From the NCBI GenBank assembly GCA_039933315.1, contig JBDTOI010000025.1, forward strand, positions 1 through 32,739: DNA of 32,739 nt, in the 5' to 3' direction. The position numbers and the translations under genes were made by a program. Source of the DNA: DASXRU01 sp039933315 (GTDB lineage: Bacteria > Acidobacteriota > Blastocatellia > Pyrinomonadales > Pyrinomonadaceae). This document shows positions 1-7,362 of this stretch, in pieces (position 1 is the stretch's first letter; each line of letters starts with the position of its first letter). The notes beneath the pieces are model-generated. The model was not told the DNA's origin. It saw only the letters and a list, made by a program, of their open reading frames with translations, and did not search any database.

Positions 1-8
1 CCCCGCCC

Positions 9-1193
9 CTACAACATCTTCAATGTATCGACAAATAGATCGACCTCTGCCTTACCTAAACAAAGCGGCGGCAGCAGGCGCAGCACTTTGGGATCACTTG
101 AAGTGCCGGTTATCACTTTTCGCTCAAGTAGAGCGGCGTGAACCTCTTTCACATTCACTTTGAATTCCAGTCCCAGGAGGAATCCGAGTCCCCGGACCGC
201 CACGACTGACGGAATCTCGCCGAGGTGGTCGCGAAGATACTTTTCGACCTCCCTGACATTCGCCAGCATCTCATCACTTTCAATAGCCTCGATCGTCGCC
301 GTCACCGCCGCCATCGCAATCATGCCACCGCCAAACGTCGTACCGAGGTCATTTTCCTTGATGTGGCTCGCCACACTCTCATTAACCAAACAAGCGCCGA
401 CAGGAATGCCGCTGCCCAGCGCTTTTGCCAGCGTGATGATATCCGGCACTACTCCAGCTCCCCTGACGCTGCCGGCAAAAAACCATTCACCTGTGCGACC
501 GACGCCCGTTTGCACTTCATCGTAGATCAGAATGATACCGCGCTCGTCGCACAGTTCGCGCAGCCCCTCGTAGAATGCCGGTTCAGCCATGCGCACGCCG
601 GCCATCGATTGAATCGGCTCCAGCATGATCGCCGCGACACTTTCGTCAGCCAGGGCCCGTGCAGATTCCAGGTCGCCAAACTCAGCCGGCAGGTGCCCGG
701 GCACGTTTGGTTTGCCCAGCTCGCGGTACTTGCCAAGAAAGGTTGCGCTGATCGCGTCCGCCGTACGCCCGTGAAAGCCCCCCGTGAACGTGATGATTTT
801 TTCGCGCCCCGTCGCCATCCGCGCCATGCGCATCGCGTTCTCATTTGCTTCCGTACCCGAGTTACAAAAGAAGGCCTTACTCAGACCGGGCGGCGCAATC
901 GAAACCAACTTCTCCGCGGCCCGCGCACGAGCTTCCGAATAAACCAGGTTTGAATAAAAAAGTAACTCCGCTGCTTGTTTTTGAATTGCGGCGACCACAT
1001 GCGGATGCGAGTGACCCGTTCCGGCTACAGCGTGGCCACCGTAGAGATCCAAATACTTTTCACCGTCCGTCCCATAGATCCATACCCCTTCGCCACGCTC
1101 GGCGACAATCGCCATCTTCTTGTAGGTGGCGAGTTGGTAGCGCTCTTCCTGGGTCGCGACTGCCTCAAAATCTTTGCGCGTCTCTGGCTTCAT
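9..1193 (-). CDS. argD: Acetylornithine aminotransferase
   Basis: This 394-aa class-III PLP aminotransferase should convert N-acetylglutamate semialdehyde and glutamate to N-acetylornithine and 2-oxoglutarate in the cytoplasm. Visible motifs are the phosphate-binding SGTEANE stretch (about residues 112-118), the IYDEVQTGVGRTG motif with the PLP-pyridine Asp at 225, and the Schiff-base lysine at 257 (TLAKALGSG). The length is normal for ArgD. It is the last gene of the minus-strand arg operon. Its ATG overlaps the stop of the preceding tRNA-binding gene in an ATGA arrangement at 1190-1193, so translation is probably coupled. The stop codon is 9 bases from the window edge, so no terminator can be seen. 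ArgD and succinyl- or lysine-pathway paralogues are hard to separate by sequence alone; the operon context decides for ArgD. Confidence 0.93.
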   Translation of the reverse strand: MKPETRKDFEAVATQEERYQLATYKKMAIVAERGEGVWIYGTDGEKYLDLYGGHAVAGTGHSHPHVVAAIQKQAAELLFYSNLVYSEARARAAEKLVSIAPPGLSKAFFCNSGTEANENAMRMARMATGREKIITFTGGFHGRTADAISATFLGKYRELGKPNVPGHLPAEFGDLESARALADESVAAIMLEPIQSMAGVRMAEPAFYEGLRELCDERGIILIYDEVQTGVGRTGEWFFAGSVRGAGVVPDIITLAKALGSGIPVGACLVNESVASHIKENDLGTTFGGGMIAMAAVTATIEAIESDEMLANVREVEKYLRDHLGEIPSVVAVRGLGFLLGLEFKVNVKEVHAALLERKVITGTSSDPKVLRLLPPLCLGKAEVDLFVDTLKML

Positions 1194-1558
1194 CCCGCCC
1201 TCGTTCCATTTGGGACAGTGCTTTCCGGGACTGCCAACACCGGCTGCACGCCGTCGGCATAGCCAATATCGAATAGCATCCCTTCCGACACCTCACCCAT
1301 CATCTTTCTGGCTTCCAGATTGACTACAAACAGGGCTTGTTGACCCTCAAGAGCGCCTGGATGCTCCCGTTCCGCTTTTAACCCGGCCAAAATGTTCCTG
1401 CTGTGATCGCCAAAATCCACGCTGAGTTTGACTAGCTTGTCTGAACCGCGCACTTCGGCAACCGAAGTGATTGTGCCCACCCGGATGTCTATCCTTTCCA
1501 GCTCGGCAAGAGATATTGTGGCCTTGGTCGGCGCTGGTTTGAAATTCTCGTTTTTCAT
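1190..1558 (-). CDS. Stand-alone tRNA-binding (EMAPII/Trbp111-type) domain protein
   Basis: This 122-aa protein is a single OB-fold tRNA-binding domain, as found at the C-terminus of bacterial methionyl-tRNA synthetase and as the free proteins Trbp111 and CsaA. The segments IDIRVGTI, SDKLVKLSVDFG and the ARKMMGEVSEGML core (about residues 84-96) match the MetRS C-terminal type better than CsaA. It lies between argC and argD: its ATG overlaps the argC stop and its TGA overlaps the argD start, both as ATGA. It must therefore be co-expressed with arginine synthesis. No enzymatic role in arginine synthesis is known for this fold. It may only share the transcript, or bind tRNA as a structural partner. 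The fold call is secure; the biological role is unknown. Confidence 0.85.
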   Translation of the reverse strand: MKNENFKPAPTKATISLAELERIDIRVGTITSVAEVRGSDKLVKLSVDFGDHSRNILAGLKAEREHPGALEGQQALFVVNLEARKMMGEVSEGMLFDIGYADGVQPVLAVPESTVPNGTRAG

Positions 1559-2610
1559 GGGTTAGTACCCGACAACATCAACCCTGTCTTCTCATCCAGC
1601 CCAAACATCAAATTCATATTCTGTACTGCCTGCCCGGCCGCGCCTTTCACCAGGTTGTCGAGGGCGGAAAAGACCACCAGCTGGCGCCCGCGCACGGCAA
1701 AACCGATATCGCAGAAATTCGTCGTCTTGACCCAGTTAATGTCCGGCGAACCTTTGACCAGCCTCACAAAAAAAGAGTCGCGGTAAAACTCGGCGAACGC
1801 CGTGCGCACCTCGGCTTCACTCATCTCGTCTTTCAGTTCCACATAGATCGAGGCAAAGATACCGCGCGCCACGGGCAGTGAGTGCGTCATGAACACCAGT
1901 TCGCTGGTCCAGTTCCCCACTGCGCCAAGTTCCTGCTCAATCTCCGGCACGTGTTGGTGCGTGAACGGCTTGTAGGCATAGAACGAGTTCATCCGTTGCG
2001 GGTGATGCGTGTTCGCGGCCGCTTTCGCGCCGGAGCCCGATGAACCTGTCTTGGCATCAACCACCACCCGGCCGGCAATTAGACTCTTTGCCACCAGCGG
2101 CGCCAGCCCCAGCAACGTCGCCGTGGCAAAGCAACCGGGGTTAGCAATCAGGCGGGCCTTCCTAACAGCTTCACGATTCGTTTCCGTCAAGCCGTAAACA
2201 AATCCGGGCTGCGACTGCATCGCCGTATGCTCCCGGCCGTAATGTTCGGCAAACACTTCCGCATCACGCAGACGAAAGTCCCCTGAAAGATCGATGGCTT
2301 TCACCGCGGATGGCAGGCGGGGCACAATGTCCAATGCCTGACCATGCGGCAATGCCAGGAAAATGCAATCGAGATGCGACAAGCTTCCCGGATCCTCGGG
2401 GACATGGCCGAACTCCAGATCGGTCAGGCCATACAGGTTCCGGTGCACGTCGCCCACCGTTTTCCCGGTATGTTCGTTGGCCGTTACGAGGGTAACGTCG
2501 GCCTCGGGATGTTGCAGCAGAATGCGCAGCAATTCCGAGCCGCCATATCCTGAGCCGCCCAGGATGCCGAGGCGAAGTTTCGAGTTACGAGTTTCGGGTT
2601 TCGAGTTCAT
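1555..2610 (-). CDS. argC: N-acetyl-gamma-glutamyl-phosphate reductase
   Basis: This 351-aa NADPH-dependent reductase makes N-acetylglutamate semialdehyde, the substrate of the ArgD encoded two genes downstream. It shows the nucleotide-binding LGILGGSGYGGSELLR (about 14-29), the catalytic cysteine in NPGCFATA (Cys160), the KTGSSGSGAKAA loop and the HxHxPEIEQEL motif. The first 11 residues, before LRLGILGG, are encoded by a degenerate 7-bp TTTCGAG-type repeat array that covers the 5' end of the gene. ArgC proteins normally start within two or three residues of the GxxGxxG strand, so these residues are probably a repeat-derived extension. The best Shine-Dalgarno-like sequence (GAGGAG, minus strand, about 2635-2640) is roughly 25 bases from the ATG, so initiation here is unusual. 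The stop overlaps the next gene by ATGA. Confidence 0.94.
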   Translation of the reverse strand: MNSKPETRNSKLRLGILGGSGYGGSELLRILLQHPEADVTLVTANEHTGKTVGDVHRNLYGLTDLEFGHVPEDPGSLSHLDCIFLALPHGQALDIVPRLPSAVKAIDLSGDFRLRDAEVFAEHYGREHTAMQSQPGFVYGLTETNREAVRKARLIANPGCFATATLLGLAPLVAKSLIAGRVVVDAKTGSSGSGAKAAANTHHPQRMNSFYAYKPFTHQHVPEIEQELGAVGNWTSELVFMTHSLPVARGIFASIYVELKDEMSEAEVRTAFAEFYRDSFFVRLVKGSPDINWVKTTNFCDIGFAVRGRQLVVFSALDNLVKGAAGQAVQNMNLMFGLDEKTGLMLSGTNP

Positions 2611-2729
2611 CGGCTAAGTTTCGGGTTTCGAGTTCTCCTCTTGTGTTTCGAGCTACATGACGCAACAGTCTCAACCCTGTAATTGAGCCTGGGCTCTCAA
2701 ACTCGAAACCCCTAACTCGAAACTCGAAA
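2578..2729. repeat. Opposed arrays of 7-bp repeats (TTTCGAG / CTCGAAA)
   Basis: On the plus strand, 2578-2605 reads as four consecutive 7-bp units of TTTCGAG type, and two more lie at 2619-2632. At 2702-2729 the reverse-complement unit CTCGAAA occurs in four 7-bp steps, one of them diverged. The two arrays can pair to form a long stem in the argC/P-loop-gene transcript. They extend into both genes: they encode the first residues of ArgC and the last 20 or so residues of the upstream P-loop protein. Confidence 0.8.
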
Positions 2730-3780
2730 CTTTCTCCTTCACGACTTGAAACATCCGCTCGACATTGCGCCGCGCGTTCGCCGCGCGCACCCCAAATTCC
2801 TTCTCGACGTAATCCTGGCCCATCTGCGAGTCTGTTACCGAACCCGCCACCAGGTCCACCTCAATCCCCCGCCGGCGCAGCAACTCGATCCCACCCCACG
2901 CCCCGACATAGTCAGTAGCGCAGAAAATGACCGCTGCGGTGGCCGAGCGCAGTTCAGCGTCATCCAACACTGAGTCCACTGAATAGCCGCCCAGTATTCC
3001 ATCTCCCAGCTCGATCACGATCACGTCGGGCCCGCTTTCATTCAGACGCGCAATGATGGCTTTGGCCACTGGAGCCAGGTCCCCGGCATCAACCGTGGAC
3101 GGCAGGCCGCAATCGAGGAAGCTGGCGGTCGCTATCGCGCCGTGATCGCTCATGTTGAACGTATCGCGCAGACAGGCAATACCCGAGAGCTTCCCCGCCG
3201 CCACTTTGAGCCCCGCTCGCGTGGCCTGTTGAATCAATTCCGTGGCGGCGTACGTCTTGCCGCAGTTCATACTGGTGCCGGCAATAATAACCAGGGGCGC
3301 ACTTTCGCCGAGGCTGGTCCGCCCGGCGATGGCGCAGTCACCGATATTGGCCACCACACCCCCGGCGTCACACACCAGGCCAATCACCTCAACTTTGATC
3401 GCGTCGTTCAAACTTGAATGATGGCCGGTGCACCGGCCTATCACGCCGCCGAGATTCAGTAGGTGAAGTTGATCGCCTGCCCTGACCTGATCCGGCACGT
3501 CGCCGACGAAGCCCTTCAGTGCCCGGCGCCGTCCCAGCACTCCGATCAGCACATCGCCCGGATTGACCTTAGCCAGGCGGCCAGTCGGCAGCTCAAGCAT
3601 GTTGTAGGTGGCGCTATCAGTTAAAGCGCGAACCACCACCGCATCGCCGGCATGAGGGGCGCCGTTCGAGTCCACCACCCGCACCGCCTTCGACAAGTTA
3701 AGCGGAGACGTGGCCGACCCAATCTTGTCTGCGTCAATCAGTTGAACCTGCCGTTCCGACGTAACCTTCAAAGTATTCAT
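2671..3780 (-). CDS. P-loop protein of unknown function in the arginine operon (possibly DUF1611/DgcN-related)
   Basis: I take the start at the ATG at 3780, which has a GGGGGAG ribosome site just upstream; an upstream in-frame start at 3852 has no such support and would run into a hairpin repeat. This gives 369 aa. Residues 1-150 look like a beta-rich domain with PGDVLIGVLGRRRALKGFVG and IGRCTGHHSS. Residues 160-345 are a P-loop domain with Walker A GTSMNCGKT (168-176), followed by VAAGKLSG and IELGDGILGGYS. The C-terminal layout resembles DUF1611/DgcN (D-glutamate N-acetyltransferase family) and MobB-like proteins, but the N-terminal half is not a match I recognise. The last 20 or so residues (SSFELGVSS and on) come from a 7-bp repeat array. 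The position between argG and argC suggests a role in acetylated-glutamate metabolism or arginine regulation. That role is inference only. Confidence 0.7.
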   Translation of the reverse strand: MNTLKVTSERQVQLIDADKIGSATSPLNLSKAVRVVDSNGAPHAGDAVVVRALTDSATYNMLELPTGRLAKVNPGDVLIGVLGRRRALKGFVGDVPDQVRAGDQLHLLNLGGVIGRCTGHHSSLNDAIKVEVIGLVCDAGGVVANIGDCAIAGRTSLGESAPLVIIAGTSMNCGKTYAATELIQQATRAGLKVAAGKLSGIACLRDTFNMSDHGAIATASFLDCGLPSTVDAGDLAPVAKAIIARLNESGPDVIVIELGDGILGGYSVDSVLDDAELRSATAAVIFCATDYVGAWGGIELLRRRGIEVDLVAGSVTDSQMGQDYVEKEFGVRAANARRNVERMFQVVKEKVSSFELGVSSLRAQAQLQG

Positions 3781-3814
3781 AACTCCCCCATGCTTCCAAC
3801 ACTCTCCCTGGGAT

Positions 3815-3882
3815 GTTTGGAGGCAGGCTCCTGCCCGCCTGACCCTTTCCACCGATCGGCGGGTAGTAGCCCGCCTCTAAAC
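3815..3882. repeat. Twin-hairpin REP/BIME-like element downstream of argG
   Basis: Two 25-bp copies lie in inverted orientation at 3815-3839 and 3858-3882. By my alignment they match at 21 of 25 positions, and both carry the outer motif GTTT(G/A)GAGGC. Each copy also forms its own hairpin: GGCAGG-CT-CCTGCC at 3822-3835 and GGCGGG-TAGTAG-CCCGCC at 3858-3875. The spacer is 18 bp. The element sits 7 bp beyond the argG stop. A similar twin element lies on the other side of argG. Confidence 0.8.
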
Positions 3883-3888
3883 GGGGTA

Positions 3889-5091
3889 TCAAATACCCCT
3901 GCCGCCCAAACGCAAACGCAGGGCGTTTAGCTTAATGAACCCTTCGGCGTCGCGCTGGTTATAGACCGTGTCGGCTTCGAACGTCGCCACCTTTTCACTG
4001 TAGAGCGAAAACAACGAGCGACGCCCCACCACAATCGTGTTGCCCCGGTAGAGTTTCAAACGGACATCACCGGTAACATTGCGTTGCGTGTCCTCGATCA
4101 GGTTACGCATCAACTTGAATTCAGGCGCGAACCAGAACCCGTAATAGATACTCTCCGCAAACTTGACCCCCAGCGAGTCACGCAGGTGCATCACCTCCCG
4201 GTCCAGCGTGATCGACTCCAGCGCCCGGTGCGCAGCGTGCAGGATGGTTACCCCGGGTGTCTCGTACACTCCCCTCGATTTCATCCCGACAAAACGATTC
4301 TCCACCAGGTCGACGCGGCCGATCCCGTGTTCGCCCGCCAGTCGGTTCAGGCTTTCCAGTAACGCCACAGGTCCCGCCTTCTTGCCGTTTATCGCGATCG
4401 GTTCGCCTTTTTCAAATGACAGCTCCACGTATTCCGCTTCCGCTTTGGCCTGTTCCGGCGAGCGAGTTAATTGAAATATGCTCTCCGGCGGTTCCGCCCA
4501 GGGGTCCTCGAGAATTCCGCCCTCGAACGAGATATGCATCAGGTTGCGATCCGTCGAATACGGTTTCTCCTGGGTCGCGGTCACCGGGATGCTGTGCTGC
4601 TTCGCATAAGCAATCAAGTCGGTGCGGCCCTTGTACTCCCATTCGCGCCAGGGCGCGATCACCTTGATGTCAGGTTGTAGCGCGTAATACGTCAGTTCGA
4701 AGCGAACCTGATCATTGCCTTTGCCGGTGGAACCGTGCGCGACAGCGTCCGCGTTCTCCTGGCGCGCGATCTCGATTTGGCGCTTCGCAATCACCGGCCG
4801 CGCCAGTGACGTTCCCATCAGGTAAACGCCCTCGTAAATGGCATTGGCTTTGACGGCTGTCCAGACGTAATCGCGCACAAACTCTTCGCGCAAATCCTCG
4901 ACGTAGAGTTTCGACGCACCGGTAGCGCGTGCCTTTTCTTCCAGGCCATCGAGCTCTTCGCCCTGGCCTACGTCAGCGCAATAGCAAACGACCTCGCAGT
5001 TGTACTGCTGCTTCAGCCAGTGCAGCATCACCGACGTATCCAGGCCGCCCGAGTAGGCCAGCACAATCTTGTTGATTTTCTTTTCAGTCAT
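3889..5091 (-). CDS. argG: Argininosuccinate synthase
   Basis: This 400-aa enzyme condenses citrulline and aspartate with ATP to give argininosuccinate, the substrate of ArgH encoded divergently nearby. The N-terminal ATP-pyrophosphatase signature LAYSGGLDTSV is at residues 11-21. Further family motifs are AHGSTGKGNDQVRFE, PWREWEYKGRTDLIAYA, RNLMHISFEGGILEDPW and ENRFVGMKSRGVYETPG. The length is normal. It is cotranscribed with argR (83 bp upstream) and the P-loop gene (108 bp downstream). Both spacers are occupied by twin-hairpin repeats, which may act as mRNA stabilisers or processing sites. The last residues (LRLRLGGRGI) are slightly unusual but no truncation is evident. Confidence 0.97.
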   Translation of the reverse strand: MTEKKINKIVLAYSGGLDTSVMLHWLKQQYNCEVVCYCADVGQGEELDGLEEKARATGASKLYVEDLREEFVRDYVWTAVKANAIYEGVYLMGTSLARPVIAKRQIEIARQENADAVAHGSTGKGNDQVRFELTYYALQPDIKVIAPWREWEYKGRTDLIAYAKQHSIPVTATQEKPYSTDRNLMHISFEGGILEDPWAEPPESIFQLTRSPEQAKAEAEYVELSFEKGEPIAINGKKAGPVALLESLNRLAGEHGIGRVDLVENRFVGMKSRGVYETPGVTILHAAHRALESITLDREVMHLRDSLGVKFAESIYYGFWFAPEFKLMRNLIEDTQRNVTGDVRLKLYRGNTIVVGRRSLFSLYSEKVATFEADTVYNQRDAEGFIKLNALRLRLGGRGI

Positions 5092-5110
5092 CTACGTTTC
5101 CACTCAACGA

Positions 5111-5176
5111 AGTGGCACAGACTTCAGTCTGTGATGATCTTCCCCACCTTAATCACAGACTGAAGTCTGTGCCACT
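5111..5176. repeat. Perfect 25-bp inverted pair with CTTCAG-core palindromes
   Basis: The arms 5111-5135 and 5152-5176 are perfect reverse complements, separated by 16 bp. Each arm contains an 18-bp near-palindrome, CACAGACTTCAGTCTGTG or its complement, so the element can fold either as one long stem or as two hairpins. It fills the argR-argG spacer, and the right arm overlaps the argR stop codon (TAG on the minus strand at 5175-5177). It is probably a REP/BIME-type dispersed repeat. Confidence 0.88.
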
Positions 5177-5588
5177 AGCCAAACAGCTCCCAGACTTTTT
5201 TGATTACACTTCCCTGCGCTTTCCGATCGTTCACGGCGATGAAGATGGTGTCTTCCCCGGCGATAGTGCCGACTATTTCCGAAATCGCAGCCCCATCTAT
5301 CTCCACCGCTACCGCCGACGCTAAACCTGGCTCCGTCCGCGCCACCACCAGGACCTCCCCGGCCATATCTAAACTCAGCAGGCCGCGGGCAGCAGCGCCT
5401 GTAGCGCGCGGCTGCGCATAGCGCCCGCGGTGCTTGACGATGCCCAACTCCTCCAAATCACGCGACACGCTCGACTGCGTTGCCGCCACTCCAGCCCGTT
5501 CCAAATGCGCCGCCAACTCCACCTGCGTGCCAATCGGCGTGGCCCGAATTAAACTAAGTATCTTCTGCTGGCGTACGTTTTTCTGCAT
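5175..5588 (-). CDS. argR: Arginine repressor ArgR/AhrC
   Basis: This is a transcriptional regulator of arginine genes that binds DNA as a hexamer with L-arginine as corepressor. I choose the ATG at 5588, which gives MQKNVRQQKIL and 137 aa, because it aligns with the usual N-terminus of AhrC. An upstream ATG at 5633 would add 15 residues that lie over the operator-like boxes. The winged-helix domain has TQSSVSRDLEELGIV (about 37-51), and the C-terminal oligomerisation and arginine-binding domain has GTIAGEDTIFIAV. It is the promoter-proximal gene of the minus-strand arg operon and divergent from argH, so it probably regulates both itself and argH. The 3' end is overlapped by a 25-bp inverted repeat. 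Confidence 0.93.
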   Translation of the reverse strand: MQKNVRQQKILSLIRATPIGTQVELAAHLERAGVAATQSSVSRDLEELGIVKHRGRYAQPRATGAAARGLLSLDMAGEVLVVARTEPGLASAVAVEIDGAAISEIVGTIAGEDTIFIAVNDRKAQGSVIKKVWELFG

Positions 5589-5633
5589 TACAACTAAATG
5601 CACTGTTCTTGCATTTTCAGTGCATAGATGCAT
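5584..5633. promoter_or_regulatory. Probable ArgR operator (phased TGCAT boxes) between argR and argH
   Basis: TGCAT or TGCAC half-sites start at 5584, 5599, 5610, 5621 and 5629. Three of them (5599, 5610, 5621) are exactly 11 bp apart, about one helical turn. ATGCACTG (5598-5605) and CAGTGCAT (5618-5625) form a perfect 8-bp inverted repeat, and 5621-5632 reads TGCAT-AG-ATGCA. Known ARG boxes use TGAAT or TGCAT half-sites in inverted pairs. The site overlaps the likely argH promoter and the argR start region. Confidence 0.65.
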
Positions 5634-5638
5634 AAACT
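5609..5638 (+). promoter_or_regulatory. Candidate sigma-70-type promoter for argH
   Basis: A TTGCAT box at 5609-5614 is followed after 18 bp by TAAACT at 5633-5638, about 60 bp before the argH ATG. Both boxes are imperfect and the match is modest. The overlap with the TGCAT operator boxes is what makes it plausible, since bound ArgR would block this promoter. Confidence 0.35.
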
Positions 5639-5697
5639 AGCAGCTGGGAAGCATATCGTCAACCCGTAGAGCTGATTTTAGAGCGCAAGGAGAGTGA

Positions 5698-7077
5698 ATG
5701 AGCGAGACGAAAAATCTTTGGGGCGGGCGGTTCACCGGCCAGACCGATCCCGGCTTCGCCGAGTTCAATCGGTCCTTTGGCTTTGACCGGCGTCTGTTTG
5801 CTGCAGAAGTGCGCGCCAGCGTCGCGCACTGCAACGGGCTCCTCAATGCGGGTGTGCTCTCCGCCACCGAGGCTACGGAAATCAATTCCGCCCTGGGTGC
5901 GATTCTGGAGCGTTGCCAGAGCCAGCCAAATTACTTCGATGACCTGCCAGCGGAAGACATTCACTCATTTATCGAGGCGCGCCTGGTCGAGTTAATTGGC
6001 GAGACGGGACACAAGCTACACACGGGGCGCAGTCGTAATGACCAGGTAGCTACGGACTTGCGGCTCTGGCTACGTGACGAAATCGATCGCCTCACCGCTA
6101 TCATCAAATCCACGCAGACGGCGCTGCTTGATCTCGCCGATGCCCATAGCGATGTCGTGCTTCCCGGCTACACGCATTTGCAACGGGCCCAACCCATCCT
6201 CTTCGCGCACTGGTGTCTCGCTTACTTTGAAATGCTGGAACGGGACCGCGAGCGTCTGGCGGACGCTTACAAGCGAACGAACGTTCTGCCGCTGGGCTCT
6301 GCCGCCCTGGCCGGAACTTCACACCCGATCGATCGTGAGGCAGTGGCGCGGGAGTTAGGATTCGACTCAGTCTCGCGCAACAGTCTGGACGCCGTCAGCG
6401 ACCGCGATTTCTGTATAGAGTTTCTTGGCGCCTGTTCGCTGATCATGGTCCATCTTTCGCGCCTGGCCGAAGACATCATCATCTATTCGACGACGGAGTT
6501 TGGATTCTTTGAGCTTAGCGATGCCGTCGCCACCGGCTCGAGCCTGATGCCGCAAAAGAAGAACCCGGATTCAATGGAGCTGGTGCGCGGCAAGGCTGGT
6601 CGCGTCTTCGGCCATCTGACAGCGCTACTGACAACGATGAAAGCGCTGCCGCTCGCTTACAACAAGGACATGCAGGAAGACAAAGAGGCCGTATTCGATT
6701 CTGCCGATACGGTTGCCGCATCACTGCGAACCACGGCTACGCTGTTGCAGAATCTCAGTCTCAACCAGGAGCGAATGCGCGCGGCGGCTGCGGGCGGTTA
6801 CATGAATGCGACTGAGCTGGCTGACTATCTGGTGGGCAAGGGGATGCCATTCCGCGAGGCTCATGAAACGGTGGGCCGTATCGTCATGAAGGCCATCGCG
6901 AAAGGCCTCGAGCTACACGAACTGGCGCTTGAAGAGATGCGCACTTTCTCAGCGCTGATTGAACAGGATGTTTATGAGGCGCTCTCGCTTGAACAAACCC
7001 TGGCCACCAAGTCACAAACAGGCGGAACATCGCCCGCGCAGGTGGCCGAAGCCCTGAAAGCTGCCCGGATGCGCTAA
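5698..7077 (+). CDS. argH: Argininosuccinate lyase
   Basis: This 459-aa member of the fumarase/aspartase superfamily splits argininosuccinate to arginine and fumarate, the last step of the pathway. The three conserved regions are visible: GRSRNDQVATDLRLW (110-124), the GYTHLQRAQP region with the T-H pair at 159-160, and the signature GSSLMPQKKNPDSME (280-294) with its mobile catalytic serine. The start ATG is preceded by AAGGAGA at 5687-5693. It is transcribed away from the rest of the arg cluster, from a shared control region next to argR. The length is typical and nothing is missing. Confidence 0.97.
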   Translation: MSETKNLWGGRFTGQTDPGFAEFNRSFGFDRRLFAAEVRASVAHCNGLLNAGVLSATEATEINSALGAILERCQSQPNYFDDLPAEDIHSFIEARLVELIGETGHKLHTGRSRNDQVATDLRLWLRDEIDRLTAIIKSTQTALLDLADAHSDVVLPGYTHLQRAQPILFAHWCLAYFEMLERDRERLADAYKRTNVLPLGSAALAGTSHPIDREAVARELGFDSVSRNSLDAVSDRDFCIEFLGACSLIMVHLSRLAEDIIIYSTTEFGFFELSDAVATGSSLMPQKKNPDSMELVRGKAGRVFGHLTALLTTMKALPLAYNKDMQEDKEAVFDSADTVAASLRTTATLLQNLSLNQERMRAAAAGGYMNATELADYLVGKGMPFREAHETVGRIVMKAIAKGLELHELALEEMRTFSALIEQDVYEALSLEQTLATKSQTGGTSPAQVAEALKAARMR

Positions 7078-7251
7078 CGGTGGCGGGGTGCTCCATGAAC
7101 TGCCCGGGACGCAGGTCCGTTGCTTCACCATCGGACTCTTCTGGAAACGCGACCCGATTCTGAGTGTACAGTTCTTGCTGACTAAAATTTGCGAGACGTT
7201 GCCTTCTTGTAATCATTTTCAAGACGGCATTTCAGACCCTAATCTGGTAGT

Positions 7252-7267
7252 AACGCAAGCCTGCGTT
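7252..7267. repeat. Short REP-like hairpin
   Basis: AACGCA at 7252-7257 and TGCGTT at 7262-7267 form a perfect 6-bp stem with loop AGCC, in the 285-bp gap between argH and the CHRD gene. A T-rich stretch follows only about 10 bases later, so it is not a classical terminator. The sequence resembles the AACGCCTGC hairpin near 29206. Apart from this hairpin I see no gene in the gap. Confidence 0.45.
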
Positions 7268-7362
7268 TGCCCCGCCGTCTTTTCTCGTTAGGCCAGACTG
7301 AGATTCCCCCGCGTTCGTTTGGTGGTGTCTGTAAACGACGCTCCATCAGAAAGGACTGGCAC

